Positions 1 to 6,753 of a DNA stretch of 10,124 nucleotides are shown here, piece by piece. The stretch lies in NCBI GenBank assembly GCA_947457085.1, contig CANGUS010000045.1:1-10124 (forward strand), read 5' to 3'. The notes below the pieces were generated by a model that saw only the letters and a list, made by a program, of their open reading frames with translations, made no database searches and was not told where the DNA came from. This stretch comes from Bacteroidota bacterium (GTDB lineage: Bacteria; Bacteroidota; Bacteroidia; Chitinophagales; Chitinophagaceae). Position 1 is the first letter of the stretch. Every line of letters starts with the position of its first letter. A program made the translations under genes and the position numbers.

Positions 1-96
1 ATTTCCGTTGCCATCCCTAACGCAAGTGACCATCGTATAAAATATTTTGATTTTTTTTCACAAAATTTTAAGCGAGAGCAAATTTTCTTTTATTAA
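1..96 (+). CDS. 3' end of an unidentified protein (partial)
   Basis: Reading frame 1 is open from the first base to a TAA at 94-96 and gives 31 residues beginning ISVAIPNASDHR and ending KREQIFFY. The other two forward frames stop within the first 40 bases, and the stop lies 12 bases before the next gene on the same strand, so this looks like the tail of the preceding gene in an operon with the DUF4175 gene. I do not recognise the family. The tail does not resemble YbeY or MnmG, which I considered because I recall them near DUF4175 genes in this phylum. Thirty-one open codons in AT-rich DNA is only modest evidence, so the call rests mainly on context. Confidence 0.5.
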   Translation: MSVAIPNASDHRIKYFDFFSQNFKREQIFFY

Positions 97-108
97 ATTG
101 CAGAGGAT

Positions 109-3100
109 ATGAATAATTATGAATTGTTGATTGCTCGGTTGGACGCATTTATACGAAAGTTTTATGCCAACAAGCTCATTCGAGGAGTTTTACTTTTTTT
201 AGCAGCTTCTATCGCTTACTATATATTGGCAAGTTTAGGGGAATATTATTTTTATTTTCCCTCATGGTTTAGATATGCATTATTGTCTTGTTTTTTTGTC
301 GTAGGTGGTTTTGCATTGGTGGCTTTAATCATATTTCCTTTATTGCAATTAGCGCGATTAGGTAAAATAATCTCTCACGAAAAAGCAGCCCAAATTATAG
401 GCGCTCATTTCCCGAATGTGCAAGATAAATTATTAAATGTTTTGCAACTCAAACAACAATCCATTGGTAATATCAGTAAAGAATTAATTGAAGCCAGTAT
501 CGATCAAAAAACAAAAGAACTTTCTCCTATTCCTTTTCAGAATGCGATCAATTTTACTAAAAATAAAAAGTACTTGCCTTATGCTTTACCACCATTGTTC
601 ATTTTACTGTTCATTCTTTTTGCAGCTCCGAATATTTTTAAAGAGTCAGCCCAACGATTACTGTCTCCTTCTCAAAAATTTATTCCCAAAGCTCCCTTTA
701 CTTTTGAATTAATCACTAAAAAATTATCAGTTTCACAATTCGAAGACATCACCATTGAAATGAAAACCAATGGAAAAACTATGCCCGAAAATGTGAATAT
801 TAATTACAACGGACAAGAAGTTTTAATGCAAAAAAAGAATCAAAATATTTTTAGTTTTACGTTTAGTAAATTAGCCAAAGATGTTGATTTCTTTTTTTCA
901 TCTGCAGGTTTTATCAGTGAAAAATTTACAATCAAAACCTTGAAAAAACCTGTCATTAAACAATTTAAAGTTTCTGTGGATTACCCCGATTATACCGGTA
1001 GAAAAGATGAAATTTTAGATAATATTGGTGATATTATTGCTCCACAAGGAACCTCCTTGCATTGGGCTTTTAGTACTGAATTTACTGATAATATTTCATT
1101 CAAGTTAGGTAATGGAAATCCTATTCCAATGTCTAAAAACGTGAATCAATTTTTTTATGGATATCGATTTATGAAAGATACAACTTACTCTATTTTGGTA
1201 TCCAATCAACAGATCGAAAAAAAAGATACGTTAAATTATAATGTATCCATCATACCAGATCAATTCCCATCTATCAATGTACAACAATACAACGATTCTT
1301 TGACAGGAGATTATGTGCTTTTTGTAGGTGAAGCAGGTGATGATTATGGAATCAGAAATGTATCCTTACATTATACCATTCAAAAAACGAATGAAAAAGG
1401 GGTTGCTGTAGGAGGGACTAAAAGTGGAGCATTGCCAGTTATTATTAAACCGGGCACTTCAGTGCAATTCAATCAATTCTTAGATATTGAAACTTTAAAT
1501 CTACAAGCTGGTGATAAATTGTCCTATTATTTTTCGGCTTGTGATAATGATGCTGTAAATGGAAGTAAATGCGCGAAATCGGTTATGTTTTCGTACGAAA
1601 AACCAACAGAAAAAAAGTTAGATTCTATCATCGAAAAAACACAAGAACAAGTAACTAAAGACTTAAATAACACTTCTAAGCAAAACGACAAATTAGATAA
1701 GGAAATTAAGCAAATGCAGGAAAAATTGTTGAACAAAAATGAACTCGACTGGCAGGATAAAAAACACTTCGAAGACATGATGACTCGCAATGAAAATATG
1801 CAAAAGCAAATTGAAAATATTCAGAAAAAATTTGAACAAAACAACAAACAAGCTGAGAAGAAAGAATACTCTGAAGAAACCAAAGAAAAACAAGAAAATA
1901 TGGAAAAGCTGTTGGACGAATTGAAAAACAACCAACTGCAAGAGCGCATGAAAAAAATGGAGGAGTTGATGAAAATGTTGAACAAAGATCAATTGTTTGA
2001 GAAATTAAAACAAGTGGAGCAAGACAATCAACTTATGGAAAAAGATTTGGACAGAATGGTGGAAATGATGAAGCAATTGGAACGTGACATGCGTATGGAA
2101 GATATTGCTAAGAAAGCTATTCAATTAGCAAAAGAACAAGATGAGCTGAATAAGCAAACAGATGCTAGAACTAAAACCGAACAAGAGTTAAAAGCCAAAC
2201 AAGATGAGTTGAACAAAAAAATGGAAGAGCTTAAAAAAGATATTGCTGATATGGAGAAAGTGAATGAAAGCATGGAAAATAAAAAAGACATGACGGACAT
2301 GAAAAAAGAAGAAGAAAAAGCATCGGACAATATGAAAAAAAGTTCGGATGAATTAAAAAGTGGCAATAGCAGCAAAGCTTCAAAATCTCAAAAAAGCGCG
2401 AAAGAAAGTTTAGAAAAATTAGCAGAAGCAATGAATGAGGCTGCTGGTGGTGGCGGTCCAGAAGAAATTGAAATTGATATCAAAGCAGTTCGTCAAATAC
2501 TTTCAAACTTAATTAGAATGTCTTTTTCTCAAGAAGATTTAATTGAATCAGTTAAAAAAACCAATATTTCGGATCCAAAATATTTATCGAATACCCAGCA
2601 GCAACAAAAGCTGAAAACTGATAGCAAAATGATTGCCGATAGCTTGTTTTCGTTAAGCAAAAGATTATCTAAACTCTCATCAACTGTTAATAAAGAAATT
2701 GATGGCATTAATAGAAATATGGAAAGTGCTATTGCTGCCTTAGAACAACGAAATGCCAATCAAGCGATAGTGAATCAACAATATGTGATGACTGGTGCAA
2801 ATAATTTGGCATTGATGTTAAATGAAGTTTTACAAGCTTTGATGCAACAGCAAGCCGAGCAAAAAGGAAAAGAAGGAACGGGCTCATGCAATAAGCCAGG
2901 CAGTAAACCAGGTAAAAAACCGGGTAAAGGTCAGGGCAAAGGAATGGGAATGCAATTGGGAGACATTATGTCGAAACAACAAAAGCTTGGCAGCGCGATG
3001 GAGCAATTGATGAAAAAAGCTGGGGAAAAAGGAAAGCCAGGAGAAAAAGGACAACAGGGGAAGGAAGGTAAAGACGGTAAAGAGGGACAAGGCAAAGAAG

Positions 3101-3588
3101 GTAAAGAGGGTAAAAGCGGCAAAGACGGACAAAAAGGGGAAGGTGGTGAAGATGGAGAAGGCGGAGGAGAATCTGAAAGTATGGCGCGAATAGCAGCCCA
3201 ACAAGCCGCATTGCGTAAGCAGTTAAATGATATCAATAACCAACTGAAAAAAGAGGGGAAAAGCAACCCTAACTTGCAAAAAATTCAGCAAGATATGGAT
3301 AGGAATGAAACGGATATTGTGAACAAACGAATTACACAAGATATTTTGCGTCGTCAATCTGAAATCATGTCTCGTTTGATGGAAACAAAAGAAGCTATTC
3401 GTCAGCAAGAGCAAGGTGAAGAACGTGAATCCCAAGCTGGTAAAGAGATGACAAAAGAAATTCCTCAACAACTAAAAGACATTCTAAAAAATAAGCAATC
3501 GGTTATTGATTATTACAAAACCGTTCCACCAGAATTGAAACCTTATTACAAGCAAATGGTGGAGAATTATTTTCAAATGATTAAATAG
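109..3588 (+). CDS. DUF4175 family membrane-anchored coiled-coil protein
   Basis: This 1159-residue protein has the architecture of the large DUF4175 proteins of Bacteroidota. Three hydrophobic segments sit near the N-terminus (about residues 26-44, 55-79 and 155-173). An extracytoplasmic, probably beta-rich region follows (about 200-495), then a very long K/E/Q/M-rich coiled coil (about 496-775), a glycine patch (780-783), and a conserved-looking helical part starting EEIEIDIKAVRQ at 785. Lysine- and glycine-rich stretches lie at 925-946 and 972-1010, the second being collagen-like. The end, KPYYKQMVENYFQMIK, fits the usual tail. It probably sits in the inner membrane with the bulk in the periplasm. 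No biochemical function is established for the family that I know of, and I see no catalytic motif. The ATG at 109 starts 12 bases after the upstream stop. AGAGG at 102-106 is too close to the ATG to act as a normal Shine-Dalgarno site. Confidence 0.9.
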   Translation: MNNYELLIARLDAFIRKFYANKLIRGVLLFLAASIAYYILASLGEYYFYFPSWFRYALLSCFFVVGGFALVALIIFPLLQLARLGKIISHEKAAQIIGAHFPNVQDKLLNVLQLKQQSIGNISKELIEASIDQKTKELSPIPFQNAINFTKNKKYLPYALPPLFILLFILFAAPNIFKESAQRLLSPSQKFIPKAPFTFELITKKLSVSQFEDITIEMKTNGKTMPENVNINYNGQEVLMQKKNQNIFSFTFSKLAKDVDFFFSSAGFISEKFTIKTLKKPVIKQFKVSVDYPDYTGRKDEILDNIGDIIAPQGTSLHWAFSTEFTDNISFKLGNGNPIPMSKNVNQFFYGYRFMKDTTYSILVSNQQIEKKDTLNYNVSIIPDQFPSINVQQYNDSLTGDYVLFVGEAGDDYGIRNVSLHYTIQKTNEKGVAVGGTKSGALPVIIKPGTSVQFNQFLDIETLNLQAGDKLSYYFSACDNDAVNGSKCAKSVMFSYEKPTEKKLDSIIEKTQEQVTKDLNNTSKQNDKLDKEIKQMQEKLLNKNELDWQDKKHFEDMMTRNENMQKQIENIQKKFEQNNKQAEKKEYSEETKEKQENMEKLLDELKNNQLQERMKKMEELMKMLNKDQLFEKLKQVEQDNQLMEKDLDRMVEMMKQLERDMRMEDIAKKAIQLAKEQDELNKQTDARTKTEQELKAKQDELNKKMEELKKDIADMEKVNESMENKKDMTDMKKEEEKASDNMKKSSDELKSGNSSKASKSQKSAKESLEKLAEAMNEAAGGGGPEEIEIDIKAVRQILSNLIRMSFSQEDLIESVKKTNISDPKYLSNTQQQQKLKTDSKMIADSLFSLSKRLSKLSSTVNKEIDGINRNMESAIAALEQRNANQAIVNQQYVMTGANNLALMLNEVLQALMQQQAEQKGKEGTGSCNKPGSKPGKKPGKGQGKGMGMQLGDIMSKQQKLGSAMEQLMKKAGEKGKPGEKGQQGKEGKDGKEGQGKEGKEGKSGKDGQKGEGGEDGEGGGESESMARIAAQQAALRKQLNDINNQLKKEGKSNPNLQKIQQDMDRNETDIVNKRITQDILRRQSEIMSRLMETKEAIRQQEQGEERESQAGKEMTKEIPQQLKDILKNKQSVIDYYKTVPPELKPYYKQMVENYFQMIK
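3022..3138 (+). repeat. Collagen-like Gly-X-Y tract inside the DUF4175 gene
   Basis: This stretch encodes residues 972-1010. Seven consecutive G-X-Y triplets (GEK GKP GEK GQQ GKE GKD GKE) are followed by a one-residue slip (G-Q) and five more triplets (GKE GKE GKS GKD GQK). Only one Y position is proline; the tract is dominated by K/E/D, so any triple helix would have to rely on salt bridges. An earlier G/K/P-rich run, GSKPGKKPGKGQGKG, lies at residues 931-945. Low-complexity glycine-rich linkers are common at this point in the family, so this may be only a flexible, variable-length linker. Confidence 0.8.
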
Positions 3589-3741
3589 ACTTCAAAATTA
3601 TTTCTTTTTCTGTCTTTGATTCTTGTTTTAATTTAGTTTGATGTTTTTTATTCCACGTTTATTATATTTTATGGCCTCTTATTGATTTCATAATTTGAAT
3701 ATTTTAAACACAGAATGATCATTATTGAATGTATCTAAAAT

Positions 3742-3768
3742 AAAAAAATCTCCTAAAAAGGAGATTTT
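3742..3768 (-). terminator. Rho-independent terminator after atpC (possibly bidirectional)
   Basis: A perfect 10-bp stem pairs AAAATCTCCT (3745-3754) with AGGAGATTTT (3759-3768) around an AAAA loop. On the - strand it begins 24 bases past the atpC stop and runs into seven T residues followed by ATTTTAG, the classic layout. In the + direction it is followed by TAATAATTTTCTTT, a weaker T-rich tract, so it could also stop transcripts from the DUF4175 gene, whose stop is about 155 bases upstream. The rest of the 204-base gap between the two convergent genes shows only a short palindrome, AATGATCATT, at 3714-3723. Confidence 0.85.
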
Positions 3769-3792
3769 AATAATTTTCTTTATTTGTAAAAT

Positions 3793-4047
3793 TTATTTAA
3801 CTGTTTCCGCACCTTCAATCAATACAACCGTTTTGTTCGTATTCATTTCTACGAAACCACCTTCAATGTTATAGATTTCTTGTGTGTTTTTGTCTTTAAG
3901 TATTTTTAATTGTCCTTTACCCAATGCAGCCACTATAGGAGCATGGTTATCAAGCAATTCAAAATAACCTTCAACGCCTGGTAACATAACACCATAAACG
4001 TCACCGTTAAATATTTTTCTTTCTGGAGTAAGTATGTCTAAATGCAT
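3793..4047 (-). CDS. atpC: F1F0 ATP synthase epsilon subunit, short form
   Basis: Epsilon belongs to the central rotor stalk of F1, where it binds gamma and the c-ring. The 84 residues cover the N-terminal beta-sandwich: MHLDILTPERKIF at the start, then the typical GVMLPGVEGYFELLDNHAPIVAALGKGQLKI (residues 19-49 region) and GGFVEMNTNKTVVLIEGAE near the end. The C-terminal helical hairpin found in E. coli-type epsilon (about 135-140 residues), which gives ATP-dependent inhibition, is absent. Short epsilon subunits are usual in Bacteroidota, so this is not a truncation by mutation. It lies 55 bases downstream of atpD on the same strand and is followed by a strong terminator. The gap before it carries short tandem repeats. 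Confidence 0.94.
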   Translation of the reverse strand: MHLDILTPERKIFNGDVYGVMLPGVEGYFELLDNHAPIVAALGKGQLKILKDKNTQEIYNIEGGFVEMNTNKTVVLIEGAETVK

Positions 4048-4052
4048 TCTTT

Positions 4053-4083
4053 AATTTGAAAATTTGAAAATTGGTAATTTGAT
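4053..4083. repeat. Degenerate 8-base tandem repeat in the atpD-atpC gap
   Basis: The gap of 55 bases between atpD and atpC contains the units AATTTGAA, AATTTGAA, AATTGGT and AATTTGAT in a row (4053-4083), followed by AATGAATGG. The first two units are identical; the others differ by one or two positions or lack one base. On the transcribed strand the array lies in the leader just before the atpC start codon. It may be plain slippage in AT-rich DNA. Confidence 0.7.
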
Positions 4084-4102
4084 AATGAATGGTTTGACTC
4101 AA

Positions 4103-5608
4103 TTAGTTTTTTGCTGCTTCCATCATTTTTTTACCTTTTGCAATTGCATCATCGATGTTACCTACTAAGTTAAATGCAGCTTCAGGATATTCATCAACCT
4201 CACCATCCATAATCATGTTGAAACCTTTAATTGTATCTTCAATAGGAACTAACACACCTTTTAAACCAGTGAATTGTTCTGCTACGTGGAATGGTTGTGA
4301 TAAGAAACGTTGCACTTTACGAGCACGGAATACTGTCATTTTATCTTCTTCACTCAATTCATCCATACCTAAGATAGCAATGATATCTTGTAATTCTTTA
4401 TAACGTTGTAAAATTAATTTTACTCTATTTGCTGTTCCATAATGCGCTTCACCAACGATTGCTTCTGTTAAAATACGAGAAGTAGAATCTAATGGGTCAA
4501 CGGCAGGATAAATACCTAAATCGGCAATTTTACGACTTAATACGGTAGTAGCATCTAAGTGAGCAAAAGTTGTTGCAGGTGCTGGATCTGTTAAGTCATC
4601 GGCAGGTACATATACTGCTTGAACCGAAGTGATAGAACCATTTTTAGTTGAAGTAATACGCTCTTGCATCAAACCCATCTCAGTTGCCAATGTTGGTTGG
4701 TAACCTACCGCTGAAGGCATACGACCTAATAACGCTGATACCTCAGAACCTGCTTGAGTGAAACGGAAGATGTTATCAACGAAGAATAAGATATCACGTC
4801 CTTTACCAGAACCGTCACCATCACGATAGTACTCAGCTACTGTTAAACCAGATAAAGCCACACGAGCACGAGCTCCAGGAGGCTCATTCATTTGACCGAA
4901 TACAAATGTCGCTTTAGAATCTTTCAATCCTTCCATATCCACTTTGTCTAAGTCCCATCCACCTTCTTCCATACTATGTTTGAAAGCATCACCATAATTC
5001 ATGATACCAGCTTCAATCATCTCACGCATTAAGTCATTTCCTTCACGAGTTCTTTCACCTACACCAGCAAATACCGATACCCCGTTATATGCTTTAGCGA
5101 TGTTATTAATCAATTCTTGAATCAATACGGTTTTACCTACTCCTGCACCACCAAACAATCCAATTTTACCTCCTTTTGCATAAGGCTCAATCAAATCGAT
5201 AACTTTAATACCTGTGAAAAGAATTTCAGACGCAGTACTTAAGTTTTCAAACGCAGGCGGTTGAGCATGAATAGGGCGTCCACCAACTTTAGTAGGTTGA
5301 GGTAAGCCATCAATTGCATCCCCTGTTACATTAAACAAACGACCTTTGATTGCATCACCAATAGGCATTGCAATTGGAGCACCAGTATCTGTTACTGCCA
5401 TTCCTCTTACCAAACCTTCTGTTCCGTCCATCGCAATTGTACGAACACTGTCTTCTCCTAAATGTTGTTGAACTTCCAAGATAAGGTCACTCGTACCTGG
5501 TCTTTTCACTTCCAATGCACTTAAAATGTCTGGTAAAGCACTTCCACTATCGAAATGTACATCGACTACGGCACCAATAATTTGTTTAATTTTTCCTGTA
5601 TTTGACAT
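4103..5608 (-). CDS. atpD: F1F0 ATP synthase beta subunit
   Basis: This is the catalytic subunit of F1, converting ADP and phosphate to ATP in the alpha3-beta3 head at the inner membrane. The 501 residues contain the Walker A motif GGAGVGKT (153-160), the catalytic-glutamate segment GERTREGND (184-192), the Walker B region DILFFVDNIFRFTQAGSE (272-289) and the DELSEED loop (416-422). The protein is about 40 residues longer than the E. coli subunit because of inserts near 213-232 (GGWDLDKVDMEG) and 263-270 (DGDGSGKG), which are typical of Bacteroidota. A phylum-type promoter lies 53 bases upstream. The remaining ATP synthase genes (a, b, c, alpha, gamma, delta) are not in the window. A separate atpDC unit is known in this and related phyla. 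Confidence 0.99.
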   Translation of the reverse strand: MSNTGKIKQIIGAVVDVHFDSGSALPDILSALEVKRPGTSDLILEVQQHLGEDSVRTIAMDGTEGLVRGMAVTDTGAPIAMPIGDAIKGRLFNVTGDAIDGLPQPTKVGGRPIHAQPPAFENLSTASEILFTGIKVIDLIEPYAKGGKIGLFGGAGVGKTVLIQELINNIAKAYNGVSVFAGVGERTREGNDLMREMIEAGIMNYGDAFKHSMEEGGWDLDKVDMEGLKDSKATFVFGQMNEPPGARARVALSGLTVAEYYRDGDGSGKGRDILFFVDNIFRFTQAGSEVSALLGRMPSAVGYQPTLATEMGLMQERITSTKNGSITSVQAVYVPADDLTDPAPATTFAHLDATTVLSRKIADLGIYPAVDPLDSTSRILTEAIVGEAHYGTANRVKLILQRYKELQDIIAILGMDELSEEDKMTVFRARKVQRFLSQPFHVAEQFTGLKGVLVPIEDTIKGFNMIMDGEVDEYPEAAFNLVGNIDDAIAKGKKMMEAAKN

Positions 5609-5660
5609 ATAAAAATAAATTATAAAGTAATAAATACTTTAGGGTTTATAAAATTTTGCG

Positions 5661-5691
5661 CAAAGGTAAGAATTGAATTTCAGAAATCAAA
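5661..5691 (-). promoter_or_regulatory. Bacteroidota-type promoter of atpD-atpC
   Basis: Read on the - strand, TTTG (5688-5691), a 19-base spacer and TACCTTTG (5661-5668) exactly fit the Bacteroidota primary sigma consensus of a -33 TTTG and a -7 TAnnTTTG. The expected transcription start is a few bases further left, near 5655, leaving a leader of about 45-50 bases before the atpD ATG at 5608. Confidence 0.8.
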
Positions 5692-5956
5692 CTATGTTAT
5701 CAACAGATTTTGAGCAAATGCAATCATTTTTCCACTAAAATTTCTTTTTTGGGTCATCAACGATTACTTTTTAACCTTTTGTGGCTATGGCACAGTTCAA
5801 CAATTAAACTTTGTGATACTTATTGTGAAATTATTTAAAACGAAGAAAGGCTAAGCAATCGAGTAGTCCTTCTACCATTATAAAATAATACATACAGCTG
5901 TTTGTGTAAAATTAAATTAGATCAAAAATAAAAAAGAAAATAAATGAATCATTTTC
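5692..5956. other. Intergenic stretch with no recognisable gene; one imperfect hairpin
   Basis: Together with the atpD leader and promoter this forms a 348-base gap. The longest ATG-started frames I find are about 14-21 codons and resemble nothing. The only structure of note is an imperfect inverted repeat: AGAAAGGCTA (5844-5853) against TAGTCCTTCT (5864-5873), about nine pairs with a one-base bulge on each arm and a loop of ten. It lacks a clear T-tract on either strand, so I do not call it a terminator. Confidence 0.5.
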
Positions 5957-5958
5957 TT
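5927..5958 (-). terminator. Possible terminator overlapping the thioredoxin stop codon
   Basis: On the - strand AAGAAAAT (5951-5958) can pair with ATTTTCTT (5934-5941) around a nine-base loop, and the stem is followed by a T-rich run (TTTTATTTTTG). The right arm includes part of the thioredoxin stop codon. The stem has only one G-C pair and is weak, so this is a tentative call based on position and the T-run. Confidence 0.4.
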
Positions 5959-6253
5959 ATTTAAATTGCAATAGCTTTTCTTCTAATTGTTTTGCAGGTA
6001 ACACTCCTGATTGCCGCCACAATAAATTTCCTTGTTTAAAAATCATTAAAGTTCGCACACTTTGAATTTGATATTGCCCTGCCACTTTAGGATTTTTATC
6101 AACATCAATTTTTACGATGGTTGCATGGTTGCCGATTCTGCTTTTTAATTCTACTAAAATTGGTGCCAGTCCTTTGCAGGAGCCACACCACTCCGCAGAA
6201 AAATCAACCAATACAGGTTTTTCGGAGTTAATAATTTCTGAAAATTTAGCCAT
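5957..6253 (-). CDS. Thioredoxin-family protein, CGSC active site, Arg in place of cis-Pro
   Basis: This 98-residue, single-domain cytoplasmic thioredoxin fold has no signal peptide. PVLVDFSAEWCGSCKGLAPIL carries the redox pair Cys23-Cys26 in the form CGSC instead of the common CGPC, and IVKIDVDKNPKVAGQYQI is the usual second half. Thioredoxins then have a cis-proline facing the active site (usually V-P-T-L). Here the codon is CGA and the text reads SVRTLMIFKQG, arginine at that position. The ending WRQSGVLPAKQLEEKL matches Bacteroidota thioredoxins, which elsewhere keep the proline. Its start overlaps the end of the upstream DUF2892 gene by 8 bases, implying coupled translation. It is probably a thiol reductase, but the cis-proline loss makes classical thioredoxin activity uncertain. 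Confidence 0.93.
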   Translation of the reverse strand: MAKFSEIINSEKPVLVDFSAEWCGSCKGLAPILVELKSRIGNHATIVKIDVDKNPKVAGQYQIQSVRTLMIFKQGNLLWRQSGVLPAKQLEEKLLQFK

Positions 6254-6461
6254 TATTGTTTTTTGTTTTACATGTTTTAATCCCTACCAGAGTATAGAGT
6301 GGGCAAAAACTAATCAAGCTTGTTAATAAAAAAATTGCGGACAAAACTAATAAAATAATGCTGAGTGAGCCAGTAATTTGTCCTGTAAAAAATAGAACTG
6401 CAATACTTAATGCGAAAACAATTCTTACAAATCGATCGATGGTTCCCATGTTTTTTTTCAT
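6246..6461 (-). CDS. DUF2892 family two-helix membrane protein
   Basis: The 71 residues form two hydrophobic segments (about 11-27 and 33-50) and a short tail. The pattern fits DUF2892, the membrane part also found fused to rhodanese in YgaP: MGTIDRFVRIVFAL at the start and SFCPLYTLVGIKTCK at the end, with Cys53-Pro54 and Cys64. YgaP-type proteins handle sulfane sulfur or thiols, and here the soluble partner encoded next door is a thioredoxin instead of a rhodanese. Overlap with the thioredoxin start by 8 bases indicates one operon. I use the ATG at 6459-6461; a second ATG at residue 5 is possible. Function is otherwise unknown. Confidence 0.85.
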   Translation of the reverse strand: MKKNMGTIDRFVRIVFALSIAVLFFTGQITGSLSIILLVLSAIFLLTSLISFCPLYTLVGIKTCKTKNNNG

Positions 6462-6554
6462 AATTTTTTTTTAGGCAACAAAAATCTATCATAAAATAAT
6501 AATAAATTGTCACTTATGTTACACAACACAAAATTGGATCTTTGAATTTTAAGT

Positions 6555-6698
6555 ATGGTACAATATAACCCTGAAGATTGGTTTACATATATTTTCAGAA
6601 CGCATAAAAGCGACAATAATGATTTACCTATGAAATCAATGGCTAAAAACATATATAAGCACGTTTCAGAAATATTCACAGCAGATAGCCAAAAATAA
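6555..6698 (+). pseudogene. Bestrophin remnant: N-terminus fused in frame to C-terminus
   Basis: This open frame of 47 codons begins MVQYNPEDWFTYIFRTHKSD, which closely matches the first 20 residues of bestrophin-family (PF01062-type) membrane proteins of Bacteroidota as I know them (MVxYNPKDWFTFIFRFHKSDTF). The next residues, NNDLPMKSMAKNIYKHVSEIF, instead match the far C-terminal end of the same family (consensus PFGxDxNDLPxxxxxxxIxxxVxEI). The channel-forming middle, roughly 230-250 residues with all membrane helices, is missing. The simplest reading is one in-frame internal deletion with the join near HKSD/NNDLP, so the product cannot be a channel. There is a 7-of-8 match to the -7 consensus (GATCTTTG, 6537-6544), but without a -33 element. 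A deliberately short protein or an assembly deletion are less likely alternatives. Confidence 0.75.
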
Positions 6699-6701
6699 AC
6701 A

Positions 6702-6731
6702 CTGTTCAATTCTTATTTTTTTATACATTTG
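6702..6731 (+). promoter_or_regulatory. Probable promoter of the PKD-like lipoprotein gene
   Basis: TACATTTG at 6724-6731 is a perfect TAnnTTTG -7 element. The -33 position, 19 bases upstream, reads CTG (6702-6704), a weak match to TTG. The expected start of transcription near 6738 leaves about 15 bases before the ATG at 6754. Confidence 0.5.
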
Positions 6732-6753
6732 TGAAACTTGAAATAGTAATTTT

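Noticed and set aside
1527..2759. Several - strand frames rich in Phe, Leu and Ser opposite the coiled-coil region
   Set aside because: Their composition is the direct complement of AAA/GAA-rich codons; they lack start context, promoter and family resemblance.
2884..3266. Long open frames on the - strand opposite the DUF4175 gene (up to 111 codons)
   Set aside because: They mirror the K/E/G-rich coding strand, giving low-complexity L/F/S/P proteins with no recognisable motif; they are shadows of the real gene.
3793..4047. atpC looks truncated compared with 135-140-residue epsilon subunits
   Set aside because: Short epsilon subunits lacking the C-terminal helices are normal in Bacteroidota; the beta-sandwich is complete and ends at a natural stop followed by a terminator.
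5801..5813. AAACTTTG on the + strand as a promoter -7 box
   Set aside because: The first base does not match TAnnTTTG, no TTTG stands about 19 bases upstream, and no gene follows on that strand.
6458..6709. An 83-codon - strand frame overlapping the bestrophin remnant
   Set aside because: It resembles no known protein and competes with the + strand frame, whose two ends match a real family; it also overlaps the DUF2892 start region.
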